Positions 10,712 to 21,894 of a stretch of DNA of 64,000 nt are shown in pieces; the stretch's first letter is position 1; every line of letters begins with the position of its first letter. The notes under the pieces are model-generated. The model saw nothing but the letters and a program-made list of their open reading frames with translations, did not search any database and was not told the origin of the DNA. Source of the DNA: Beverwykella pulmonaria (taxonomy: Eukaryota > Ascomycota > Dothideomycetes > Pleosporales > Melanommataceae); contig BCHH01000020.1 in assembly GCA_001599595.1 (NCBI GenBank), positions 234,060 through 298,059 of the forward strand, in the 5' to 3' direction. The position numbers were made by a program, and so were the translations under genes.

Positions 10712-12414
10712 ATGGCTCACGATGAAAATTTCCGAGGCCATCGCCTGCGACTAGCCGCGTTTCTTCGGGCTGTCGAGAACATCCCACAGCGGCCCTCACG
10801 GTTCAGGCGTCGTGCACAAATTCTGGATGAGCAGATTCGTACAGATAGTGGAGTTGCATCACCTCAATCAAATAAACCTTATCTTCTCGCGTTTCCTTTG
10901 ATTCCTGTCATATCTGAAGATACCGCTGCTCCTCCATATTCGATTGCAAGGGAACTGAAGGTAGGGTTGTTCTGTAATACAGCAATTTGATACACAATCT
11001 GCCTCACCGCCGACGCGAAAGGAAAAGGTGATATACAGATCAAAAGTTGACAAGACAGACCATCGATTTCACCGGACTTCGAGCACTCGCAGAAGGCAGC
11101 TACCTATCGATGTCAACAGGCTCGCATTAGTACGAACCTCGACAGTTGATGGCCTGCCTGAACTGAGTGTAAGAACAGTTGCGTAGTGTTTTTTCCCCTT
11201 TTCAAATACTAATATTTGCGCTTACCAGGATGCGGAAAATGATATCGACAGCCCCATCACCGCAGCCGATCCTATCGAAGACAGCCAGCTCGGTTCTTAC
11301 TATCCCACAGCCGTGACTTTAAAACACCAGCATATCCAGGAACCTCACTCGAACAACACGCACCAACACATACCTACAAATAAAACCATATGGAGGTTTA
11401 ACGACATAGCAAAACCAATCCTATCACCCGGACGGCGCAACCGGGAGCGAGGGTTCCGTATGGTAGGACGAAATTGTCGAGGTGGCTCTATGCGATTGTC
11501 TCGAACGCATCAGCCGCAGCTTGTTGGCTTGAAAAGAGTCGCAGATGGATTTGCTGAATCCGAATTTTCTATACCCTCACGATCCAAGAAACAGACTACG
11601 ACCGCGCGTTCCAACCCTCGACTGAAGAAGGAAACGGCATCGAGCAATTGTGGGCTGATCTTCGCCAAAGGCTATCTTCCGGATCCGTTAGTTCCTCCTC
11701 TTGGTCCACAGCCTAGAATTCTGGATGGCGTTGTTCGTTTGATGTCCACTCGGCCCGAGTTGGAGTTCGACTGCACGCTTCCAGTCGGTACCCGCCCTCG
11801 CAATGAGCAGATAGTAGTGACGCAGATTCAAGGCCCAGGAGAGTATCTGTGCGCACCTCAGGTTGTCACTGACCCTCGCTACAAACAAGCAATTGCACAG
11901 ACCCAGGCCACAGGAGAGGATCAACGCATTCCTGGGGCCATTGCCAGCCCTCGATCCCAAGAGGTGATGATTTTGCAGTTCCCAGTTCGCCGAGAGAATC
12001 AATGCATGCTTCCGGTCGTTACTAGCCCTCGCCCTGAAGAGATGAAGTCGCAGATTTGGACGCCAGGAGAGAGTCAAGCAACCACCACTAGCCGTCAATG
12101 GAATAACATTCCTGTCGTTGAACGTACTGCTGTTGCTCGGAGTCCCCAAGAAGTTCATTGCTCTTTCGCTAAAGCGAGGCACAGATGCAGATGTCTTAAA
12201 GCAACTAATGAGCATCACTGCTCCGATAAGAGAGGACAGCTCTGATGATGACGACGAAGACGAATATGATGAGGAGCGAAGCGTACTCGACGAGGGAAAC
12301 GAGGGAAATGAAGAGGACATGGATGACGATGATTCGCAATTAGATGTCGACTTGGAAACTTACTTCCACAATAGCGTCAACAAAATTCTTACAACCACCG
12401 ATGACAGTGATTGA
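10712..12414 (+). CDS. Unrecognised protein with internal repeats and acidic C-terminus
   Basis: Probable gene of about 504 residues in four exons: 10712-10960, 11022-11168, 11229-12123 and 12191-12414. All junctions are GT-AG and keep phase; the last intron (donor GTACTG) is the weakest. The alternative is read-through of exon 3 to a stop at 12243-12245. I do not recognise a family. Visible features are a basic N-terminus, four degenerate 26-codon repeats (about 11796-12092), and a strongly acidic tail with an Asp/Glu run followed by a short ordinary C-terminus. The acidic tail is the best argument that the last frame is coding. It could be a nuclear or chromatin-associated protein, but nothing in it proves this. 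The gene faces a monooxygenase remnant that stops 27 bp after its end. Confidence 0.5.
11796..12092 (+). repeat. Degenerate tandem repeat, about 26 codons per unit
   Basis: Units begin at 11796, 11874, 11949 and 12027 (spacing 78, 75 and 78 nt, with a last unit of 66 nt). Each starts CCTCG and codes for a pattern PR-x-x-E/Q ... Q ... GE-x-Q. All spacings are multiples of three, so the repeats preserve the frame. This supports the plus strand as the coding strand. Confidence 0.7.
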
Positions 12415-12441
12415 GGTTCGGCCTTTACCTCCCAACCGTTC

Positions 12442-13106
12442 CTAGATGCTTCTAGTGAGAGTCTCGTCATAAGTGAAGATATCGTCTCGGAAGTTTTGAG
12501 CGCCTCGAAGAGTGCAAGGCTTCGGAGTCGATGCAATACCAGTGGCAACAAGTAGCTTTTTACACACTATTTTTATCCTTTTGCTCTCGATCTCATCTTG
12601 CTTGTCTGATGTTTTCCTAATCGCCTCAAGCAACCAACCACTATTGGTCATTCGAGTCGCGCACACTACTTTTGTCTGCAAAATTATCCGCTGGGATAAT
12701 TTAAAGCGGTCCGCTGCTGCTTGGAGATAAATGATGCACAACGTGCACGGGAATGTGAGACCCAGGTGGGACATCAAATTGGTGTCTCCCGAGAGGATAC
12801 CATGTATATTCAAGAGTGCCAAGGAGGTTCTGAGTTCTGAGCTGTGGGGGAAGATTTTCTGATGCCCAAGTTTCCCCGACAGAAGAGTTCTGTATAGCTC
12901 TCAGACGACATGTACGGACACCACGTATTTCCCTCCACTTACTGAATCAAAGATCAGGAGGTTGATTTTTGGTCGAATGTCCAAATAGATTTTAGCAGCT
13001 GCGAGCCCTTGCCAACCTACTATAAAAGAAATCACACACCTGAACCGATGATTGCGACATTGACATCATAGTCTATATTACAACTGAAACTAGATTCCGC
13101 TGACAT
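12442..13106 (-). pseudogene. N-terminal remnant of a flavin-containing monooxygenase
   Basis: The minus strand codes in pieces for the first third of a fungal FAD/NADPH monooxygenase. From ATG 13106 there is a Rossmann start (VAIIGSG, then WQGLAAAKIYLD), then SSVGETWAS and RTQNLLGTLEY, then HIPVHVVH, and later NTKV- and VATG-like blocks (LQTKVV, CKKLLVATGIASTPKP). Two of the pieces are separated by only about 23 nt, too short for a normal intron. The frame is lost inside the HVVH block (about 12735-12745) and needs a one-base shift to continue. The remnant ends at a stop at 12442, where intact family members run on for over 300 residues. It is therefore truncated and frameshifted. A sequencing error could explain one break, but not the missing C-terminal two thirds. 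Confidence 0.75.
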
Positions 13107-13410
13107 GGAATATGCCGTGCTAATTTATTACCGAAATTCAGCGTAGTCAGAGGTTAGTTCTCCTTCGCCCACATAAACGACGAGCGCAGATCGGTGTACC
13201 TATAATAGTGAGGCGCCGCATGTTAAATTCGAAGAACATGCGTGACCTGTGGCGTTCCACATCGGGCCATGGAATGAGACAGAATTTCTTAGCATATTAA
13301 AACAAGCCTGCATTTGGTCACCACATTTCATGGCATGACCTAAAATGTTCTCCGTCAGGCCATCTCAGCAAATTAAAATAAGCCGACTGTGTTTGGTAAG
13401 GAGCTACTTT
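13107..13410. other. Intergenic
   Basis: AT-richer DNA between the monooxygenase remnant and the kinase-like gene. No feature seen. Confidence 0.4.
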
Positions 13411-14805
13411 TTAGGGGTAGTTATGAACCTCATTGTTCCAGAAAGCAAGCACCTCCTTCATGCTTATCCTCTCGTTTGGATTTTCTCTGGTACAAGCGTT
13501 TACAGTGTCTTTCCAGGCTTGTGGTATATCTGAGGACGCAAGAGACCAGGCCAACTTTGCGGTGGAGTAATCCTCTATCCCGGGCACCAGCTCTAGTGCT
13601 ACCTGTTCCAATATCAAGAACATGGTTGCTCCTAAGCTGAACACTTCCGCGAGTTCAACAGCCTTTCGACAATGGACACTCCATGCTGGGAAGACATCCC
13701 AATGCGGGGTACCAATAGTATTGTTGATTCTTGGAGGCCCTTTGTATCGCGTATACAGGATCTCAGAGCCTTCTCCTTGCGAGTAGTGAGCGTCGACATC
13801 GAGGTACGTTTCTGGTGCAGAGATGAATGTGTTTGTTCCACCGATTCCCTGCTCCCAATCAATGGTGATGATATTTTCTTCATCATCGAGGATAATATTT
13901 GGCGGTTTGAGATCTTGATGCCAGCTGAGTCCTTTAGTGTGAACATGGTAAATTCCAGAAACAATCTGATGGCACCACTTCGCTTTCTTTGCTAATGGGA
14001 TGCGAACATTTTGCTCAACGCTGTGATTGAGGGCGTGAGCAAGCGATCCATTCTTGTAATATGGGTAAAGCACCCCACATACTCGGCCACTTCCAGTCTC
14101 TACTTCTTCAAAGCCAACCACTACAAGAACTTTCGGAGCAGCCACAATATATGGGTTTGGCAGGATGATGTTGCGGAGAAGTTCTATCTCGCGATAGATA
14201 CCGTCGCGACGACAAATAAATAGCTCATGTTCGAAAGCCAGGTAGTCAGAGAATGAGATTCCTTTGTACACTAGTTGGGTTGCTGGATCTGATGCAATTG
14301 TGACTTTGACGGCGGAGCCACGAAAGCTGTCAAACACTTTGAGAAACTGCAGAGATTCGAATTGTACAGTAGACATCTGTTCAAAGGCAGGAAAGCGTCT
14401 CCCTTCTGCTAATAAGAACCGGTTGACTGGATAGAGTGACTGACAGAAATTTGAATAAGCGGTTACTTCATTCGTGAAGTTTGCTTGGAGTCCAAGAGAG
14501 GTTGTGATCATCTGAACAACGAGATCTGGGCGAGGTTTTCTTTCAGATAAAGTGAAGGCTAATTCTGCTCTTTCAGCACATTCGATAATCATGGAGCGGA
14601 TGGAATCTTGGATGGGATAGGATCGACCAGGAGTTTCCTTGCTTTGCAGATCGGCCAAGATGGACAGGAGATTGTTTTCCAAGCAGCCTGCAAACCCGAT
14701 ATTTGGTGTAAATCGTAGGGTGAATTTTAGTTGCTTATTCCGGACATCCACCAGAGCCTCTCGTGTGGTTTGGCTGCCTTTGATGTTAAGGCAGATCCAG
14801 TCCAT
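13411..14805 (-). CDS. Atypical protein-kinase-like protein
   Basis: Single-exon gene, 464 residues, starting at ATG 14805. The C-terminal half is a protein-kinase fold: the lysine of LVYKG (about 181), a helix-C glutamate in REIELL (about 207), the catalytic loop SWHQDLKPPN (HxD at about 296-298, with the Lys and Asn present), and a metal-binding Asp in IDWEQ (about 316). The usual DFG is DWE, so regulation or metal handling may differ, but the catalytic residues themselves are present. The N-terminal 150 residues match no domain I know. Fungal genomes carry expanded sets of such lineage-specific kinase-like genes, so the substrate cannot be guessed. The neighbouring monooxygenase remnant and repeat-bearing gene place it in an accessory patch. 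Confidence 0.75.
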   Translation of the reverse strand: MDWICLNIKGSQTTREALVDVRNKQLKFTLRFTPNIGFAGCLENNLLSILADLQSKETPGRSYPIQDSIRSMIIECAERAELAFTLSERKPRPDLVVQMITTSLGLQANFTNEVTAYSNFCQSLYPVNRFLLAEGRRFPAFEQMSTVQFESLQFLKVFDSFRGSAVKVTIASDPATQLVYKGISFSDYLAFEHELFICRRDGIYREIELLRNIILPNPYIVAAPKVLVVVGFEEVETGSGRVCGVLYPYYKNGSLAHALNHSVEQNVRIPLAKKAKWCHQIVSGIYHVHTKGLSWHQDLKPPNIILDDEENIITIDWEQGIGGTNTFISAPETYLDVDAHYSQGEGSEILYTRYKGPPRINNTIGTPHWDVFPAWSVHCRKAVELAEVFSLGATMFLILEQVALELVPGIEDYSTAKLAWSLASSDIPQAWKDTVNACTRENPNERISMKEVLAFWNNEVHNYP

Positions 14806-15822
14806 GGTAGTTATTCTTGAATTGTGTTGATAAGGGTTAGCTGAGTAACGATTTGACCAGGAATTGTGACACGATCTAATATGGGCAAATGTCAGCGATT
14901 ATACATAGTTTTATTACTACAACCCATGGGCTCACCCCAGAGGCCCATGAGTGAAAACTACAATAGGTCGTTTTTGGTATAGCCCGATATGAGGCTTGGC
15001 GTTGCTGCAGGTCTTGGACAGTGGTCTGACTGACTGAGATTTAATGCGATGCATACTAGCTTCTCCACCCTTCCGCCGACGCACGAAAAACAAAATCGAC
15101 CACAATTTACTGATCTACGGGAATTTGTTCTTCGCCCCAGTCTCGTTCCTGTTGTGCTCTCCATCATCTCTGGGACGTGCTGGTCGCTCGTCGAGTTTCG
15201 CAGCAAAGCCCTGGGGAAACGGGCTCATGGTGTCTGTCGCTTTTACCTCAAAAATCCGCGCCAGAGAAATTCGGACAATGGCCGCTCATGCACGAAATCG
15301 CTATTTTACTCACAGGGTCGGCGCTGCTCTATCTGGGTGCGATGCATAGATGTGGTGCGACGTAGAAGAAACCATTTCCTAAAACGGAACCACTGCCGGG
15401 GTATCTTAGTAAATTTAGGCGTGTTTTTTAATCTTCAATTTTTACGCGGCGCATTTTGAGGATAGTATCACAGCTCTGCCACATCTCCCGCCGATTCCGC
15501 AACCTTCGAGGAGCGATTCCACGAGTAAGGAGAGCGCGCTAAAGAATTCTTAATTTTGGAATCGGAATCAATTCGCCACTTTCTAAAACTACAGAGGAAA
15601 AGACGATTGGCGGATGCTATCCCAAGGTATCTCAAACTGTCCCGCCCATAATATCTGACTGAAAATCTTCAAGTTAGCTTAATATCAAACGACTAACCTG
15701 ATGCCCTACTAATGCATACACAAAACCAATGTTTTATCAAATTACCATCCCGAATTCCTAACCATCTGACACAAAATATTACAACCACCACTTTCTATCA
15801 ACCCTCACCCCCAACCCTAATC
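14806..15822. other. Intergenic, about 1 kb
   Basis: Lies upstream of the kinase-like gene and downstream of the ABC transporter. Short overlapping frames exist on both strands but none is supported. An AT-rich patch lies around 15.4-15.8 kb. Promoter and terminator functions are assumed only from position. Confidence 0.4.
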
Positions 15823-18800
15823 TCAAATATAAGGAAAAAACACCTTCGCCACAATCCTAAGTTGATGCCTCCAATCCTTCTTGGCATTTGGTCTATCCTC
15901 CTCGCCAACATTATGTTTCTCGACGACCCTGAGAAATACCTCATCGAACGTCGACGGCAACACGGAGTAGAATTCCAGGCCCAGCTTGTCTTTGTGTTCC
16001 TCGAGGAGTACGAAGAGTTTGCCAACTGTTTCTTCCTCTTCCTCCCCCTCAACTTCTTCGATGTTGTGCTCGGGAACAGGCGTTGAGGATGTGGGAGGGT
16101 TGCGTGGGCGTATTGCAGGAACATTGAAGCGCAGTTGTCCGTGATACGGATACCCCTCCGCCTGCGCTCCGGGCAGATTCTTCTCCACCCAACTCTGTAT
16201 CGCTTTTATCTCTTCGTTGGGCGTATGCGGAGCGGACTTGCAAATGAGCTGGATATGGAACCCATACCCGTGCTTCTCTCTCAAATGTGCCGTCGTCCCA
16301 ACGTCCAATATCCTCTTTGCCAACACACCTACGCGATCCGCAAGATGATCTGCTTCCTCCATGGAATGCGTAGTGAGCAGGACGCTGCGACCAGGCACAA
16401 ACTCAGCAAGCGTCTTCCACATCTTCCGCTTGGCGAGGGGGTCCATGCCGCTGCTCGGTTCGTCGAGAAGGACCAGCTCCGGGTTGCCGATTAGTGCTAT
16501 TCCCAAGGACAGTTTTCGTTTATTGCCCCCCGAGAGCTGCGTTGCCATGCTATACGCGAACTGGTCTAGACCGACGGCTTTCACAATCTGCCGCGCGTTG
16601 CGCTTCGCGTCTGTTACCCCGCGGACTCCGGCATAGAACTCGAGATGTTCAAGCACAGTCATCTGGTCCACGGCGTCGAACTGGGGACATACGCCAAGAC
16701 GGGCACGAGCAGTGCGGCGGTCGCGCCGGACGTCAATGTTGCCGAGGTGGATTGCGGCGCCGTCTTGTGAGGGCTGGAGTTCGCCGCGCAGCATGTCGAT
16801 TGTGGTTGATTTGCCGGCGCCATTGGGGCCTACGATGCCGAAGACTTCGCCCTTTTTGACGCCGAAGGTGACGTCGTCTACGGCTGTCATGGTGCCGTAT
16901 TGGCGGGACTTGAAGGTACGCGTGAGATGCTGGACGCGGAGGCCGTCGGTTGCGTTGGCGACGCGCTCGATCTCTTCGGATACCTCCCTTTCGAGGGTTT
17001 CTTGGTCTTCGGCATCTTTCGCTGGGGTGGTCTTTGAGAACCATCCGGCTGTCCATTTATGATCTACGATCATGAGAATGCCGAACATGAAGAGGGATTG
17101 GCCAATGAGGTAGACGATAGGGCCACCATAAAGCTTGAATTCTCCGGGATACGTTGCTATATGAGAAGGACTTCCGCGGCAGAGCGAATTGAACATATTC
17201 ATGGAGATGATGAGAGCTCTAGTAAGATTTCCGCTTGGCGTGATGAGGTTGAAGGTATAGTTGAAGATCCTGAGGGCTGTCTCAACTTTCGATGCTTCCA
17301 TGTTCGACTGGATGTTCATCATACCCGTGAAGTACATTAGGAGGAAGAAAGCCTGTGACCCGGCGGCAATAGCAAAGGCAGCCAATTGCGACTTGGCGAA
17401 CAGTGCGACCATGTAGGACCATAGTAGCGAGGCTAAACCATAGAGGAATAGGACGACGAAGAGGTAGCCGATGTTCCACCAATTATTTGACGTAGAAGCC
17501 GCGAGGATAATAGTCATGATAGCGCTTGTGACAAGGATGTTGAGCCAGTCGAAGGTCAAGTAGGCAAGCCAGAGAGGGAATGGCCTCGCCCCATTCGAGT
17601 ACTGAAGTGCGCGAATGTTCAGCAACCGCTCCCTCGTCGGGTACAACGCAAAGAAAGCGGGATAGCAAGCCATGATGAGCCCAAAATAAAAGATGAACTG
17701 AATCTGGTTGGTAGCATCGCTCGGCCAGGGAACATTGAAAGACCTGAAAGTCGTCGAGATGGTTGTATTTGTAAGGAGCATATTGACGGCATTCTGCATG
17801 AAGATCGCAGAGTACACTCCGAGAAATCCCAAATCGGAATAAAAGCTGAATACCGGCTCATTGCCTAAGAAGAAGCCGCCCGGTGTGACTTTGCTGAAAT
17901 TCGCTTTGATGTATGAATGGTATTCCTCGAGTGTGTCTACGACTTGGATGTATTCCAGCAACGCAGTAGCTGACGTACTTGCATTTCCGAATTGTGCGGG
18001 CAGCATGGCTTGGAAGCTGGTCAAGTTGACGTTCATCAGGGCGCTGGTAGGTCCAACCACTAGGAGAGGCTTGTAGCCGTTCTTAGTTGAGAGTGTCATG
18101 ATGTCCTCTACGTTAACTTGCTGAGCTGGCGAACAGCCGGGGTAACTCCTGTTCTTTATGAGGATGGATATCAACGCGGTCGCGACTATGGGGATCAGGA
18201 ACGAGAATAGATAGGGTAGGTAGTTCCGCTTGAGCACAATCATACGCTTCTTGAACAAGATGAACGACTGTTCAAGAAAGCCCAGCGCTGTTCCAGTCAT
18301 GAGGATGTCGTCAATTGCTGGTTCATGGGCAACGATTCCGGCGTGTTTCTCCTTGCTATGTGGCGGAGAAGGGCTCACGTCGTGTTCTGCACGAATCTTC
18401 GATTCACTTGTGATGACAGTATCCTCGGACTCCTCGGCCAGTTTCATGAAAACTTCCTCAATCGTAGGTCCTGTAACCTGATATTTCTCGATGCCACGGT
18501 TTTCCAACTCTTTGATAACTTCCATAGAGCGGTGGTGGTCTCTGACGGTATAGACCGTCTGGTCGAACATGCTCTCTTTGTGTGCGCCCAGGAACAGGTC
18601 TTCGACATCAGGGAGCTCGGAGTACCCCGTTCCGTGGAGAAAGTGGAAGCGGTAACCTCCACCGAGAATAGTCTTAAGTTGAGAAACGGATCCCTCAGCC
18701 TTCAGGCTTCCTTTAGACATGATGACCATATGATCGGCGAGAAATTCGGCTTCATCAAGGAAGTGTGTTGTCAATAACATGGTCCTCGATCCGCGTGCAG

Positions 18801-20920
18801 CCAGCAAGATGTCCCAAATCTTTCTCCGAGAAACTGGGTCTAACCCCCCGGATACTTCATCTACGCAGCAGACTTGGCTTCCTCCAGTGAGCATCATGAT
18901 CAACTGAAGTTTACGCTTTTGCCCCCCGGATAAGACGTCGGAAAAGGCCTGAAGCTTATGAGAAAGCCCGCAATCATAGATGAGCTGGCTAAGTTCACCG
19001 TCGGCGGTAGGGCTGATAGTACTTGACTTGATGCGATTGAAGATTCTGGCATGCTGTGAGACCGTGAGGTATTCCCAGAGAACGTTCTAGACATCAGTCA
19101 GCATACGTTGATGCATATAACGTCGATAAATGTGAAACATGGGGTGGCATTTGAGAAGCGCGTTACCTTTTGTGGGCATATACCAATGCCTCCAGAGCCA
19201 TTCGCGGTGATTGAGCCTGAAGTCACGTCTCCTAAGCCCGCAATAGCGTTCTGAAACCAAAATTAGCACATCAAGACGAATAATTATGTAATCCAAGCCA
19301 CTCACCAAGGTCGTTGATTTTCCGCATCCGTTGACACCAACAAGGACCATAATTTGACCCTTCATTGGAGCAACAGACAAGTCCTCAACAGCTTTCACAG
19401 TAGTCTTCTTAATTCCAAATATGGGTGCTATCACACGGAAGAACCAATTCGGCGTATAGTGCTTCGTAAAGTTCTTCAAAACCACTGGTTGCGCACTGTC
19501 ATTGTACACAATGTTCCTTCCTTTCAAGCTTGAATGGTAGTATAGCGATCGTTCCACTAGCGCAGCAAGGATCGGGTAGACGAATATTTGGATGACCATA
19601 AAGATCCAGAAAACCAATCCCGGAAGCCTCCAGGTAGCATCTGGCGCCGCTTTGATGAGGTTTGGCGAGAGTTGCTTGTGTTCGTACCGTGCCAGCCAGA
19701 TCATGTGGAAGGTGAAAGTCATTGGCGTGAAGAGGAGGCTCAGTATCGTGACGGCGCCTGTTGACATTGTCTTTGCGGAGATTTGGACTGCCACTCCCAT
19801 GAGCAGTGCTACGACTACCACAGTGATGCCGCTGAGCTGGGCTTTCCGGAAGAACGATGCCCCGAGGATCGAAAAGGAGTTGAGAGAGGCACCTGCCAAG
19901 ATGAAGTATATAATCACGATGGCTGGGTTCGTCTTGGGAAAGAGACCGAATTTGGTGATTATCGCCATGATGATCCACGAGGGGAAGTACACCTAGAGAG
20001 TCACTATGAGCTGGTGCTGAGAACGGATCCATCAGGCTTACCATTGTAAAGGCATTCCAGTGACCCGACAAGCGCGCAATCTGAGGCTCCCACCGGCTGA
20101 CGTTCGGCATCATGGATTCTAGGAGGTCTGCCATCCCCTGCTCTCGTTCTCTTGCCATGACACCCACAAGCTGATAGCAAAGACCGATGAAGCCAATATA
20201 CCACACAACCGCAATATATTTAGCGTTGGCACTCTGAATCGACGTAACTAGCGAGTCGTCCCACTGCTTCTGTGTCTTGGAAGTATAGGGATATTCCTTG
20301 ATATTCGAAGGGAGAGCCTTCGCACCACTCCCAGAGCTCACGTTGGCGATGGCCGAGTCAATAGCATGTTGAAGTGGAATTGGAAAGACCTCGGCATCGT
20401 TCTTGTTGTTCTTGACATTAATCTTATAGCCGTGGGCCCCATCGACCCGGATAGTATAGTTCCAGATGCCTCCTTCACTCGGAGAAGTGTAGAACTCGGC
20501 AGCACCAAAGCACTTAGTCACCGCGGACAAGGAGCTCTTGCAGAGGGTGAGAAGTTCGTCAGGATGATGGAGTACTTCTACGATCTGGCCGTTGTTCCCT
20601 TTTGCTGCTGCGCTGACTTGTTCAATGACACTGTCGATATCGCCGCCTGTTGCGCCGTAGTTGCAGAGCGCGAGCGTTCTTCGTCCACCGGCGGCTTCAG
20701 CAATTGCTTGGGACAGTGGGCGTATGGCGCTTGGATTGCCGATTCCGTATGTCTCTTTGGGCCAGTACACTCTAATGATGAATGCGATGTAGACAATGAA
20801 GATGGTAGGAATGGTGCATGCCCGAACAATGGTGGAGCCGCGCCGCTTGGAGTTCAGAAGCAGCAGCAAGTCCTTGTAGGTAAGCCACCATACTTGGCGG
20901 AGCAACAGCGAGAAGTTCAT
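15823..20920 (-). CDS. ABCA-type full ABC transporter
   Basis: Membrane ATPase of about 1637 residues, probably moving lipids or sterols between membrane leaflets as ABCA-type proteins do. Four exons: 20920-20042, 19992-19306, 19250-19167, 19086-15823, all phase 0. Layout is TMD1-NBD1-TMD2-NBD2. TMD1 has the first helix near residue 30, a large extracellular loop, then six helices. NBD1 has Walker A GVNGCGKSTT at about 513-522 (an intron follows it directly), signature LSGGQKRK, and an unusual Walker B region CCVDEVSGGLDP instead of LLLDEPT. NBD2 is canonical: GPNGAGKSTT at about 1300, LSGGNKRKLSLG near 1400, and LLLDEPSSGMDP. A second large loop precedes TMD2. The C-terminus is short and acidic. 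The family call is firm; the substrate is unknown. Confidence 0.92.
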
Positions 20921-21894
20921 TGTTGCGTAGAGTTGTGAAACGGCTGGTAGAACGACTCAAGACATAATAAGCGTGCAACGATCGACGAGAAGATGGATGA
21001 AAGCGTGCTTCCTTTATCCAACAGTTTCGCACAGAGGCGAATGCGAAGTACGATGCGGAGTGAGGCTATGGCATCGTGAGTGGAAGAGTAGCCTGAGATC
21101 ATGATATTTTGCCATTTCAGCCACCTCGTATCGCAAGGTGATTTGGGCGCAAGACCTCACAAATGCCACGAGTCCACCGGAAACGAGCTGTAACGGTGCG
21201 ACGCGACACTCGAATTGATTGGCGAGCTCTTGCAGCGGCTGCGTAGAGCCACCGTTGGTCTGCCATGATCTGGCCGTCAAGTTTGCTTGGAGATGCTGGG
21301 CCTGGTCTCATCTTGGTTGGTTTGGGAAAGAAGAATGGCCAAGTCACGCGAGAACCGTGCATGGGATCCCGACTAAACCACTTACAGCCACGCTAAAGGT
21401 TACACACGGTAACTTCCTTCGTTCTCAAAGTCTGCTGTTTCGAGCCATGGCTTTCCGTATTGGTCTTCCCCGGCTGCGCCCGCCGCGTCATGGGCGAACC
21501 CAGCACACAGCCTTTGCGTTGAAGATTCTGCCTCGCTGGCAACGACACCTCTGCACCACGTGATCGTTCTCACTGACTGCTCCACAGGAGAACCCCCCTT
21601 TGAGAGACATGTTCGTATCTTGGCAATTTGGATATCATGACTTGGCTTTAAGTTGTGGTAGAGTCACAAACCCAACCGAGAGGGGACTTGCACAGCCATG
21701 TGCGTATCTACACCGGTGAGCTTTGCTCAATTCCATCGTTCTTGGCTTGGTAGACGGCGATTTGTGTGTGGTTGAGATGGAGATGCAAACGTCAGCGAAG
21801 ACCGCCTGGAACCAACACTTCAACCTGACGCGAGTATTATCAACGCCGATTATGGCGTAGTAACCTCCAGCAATCCCACTCTCGTCCGCCACTC
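20921..21894. other. Intergenic, promoter side of the ABC transporter
   Basis: About 1 kb between two minus-strand genes. It should contain the ABC transporter promoter and the 3' end of the La-protein transcript. A palindromic CACGTG lies at 21557-21562. No open frame is convincing. Confidence 0.4.

Noticed and set aside
10961..10982. 22-nt intron in the unrecognised plus-strand gene
   Set aside because: Too short for splicing; a 61-nt intron from the same donor to 11021 gives the same frame.
11688..12320. 210-codon minus-strand frame with a Ser-rich start
   Set aside because: It is the mirror of the repeat-bearing plus-strand gene; its Ser run is the reverse complement of the acidic codons.
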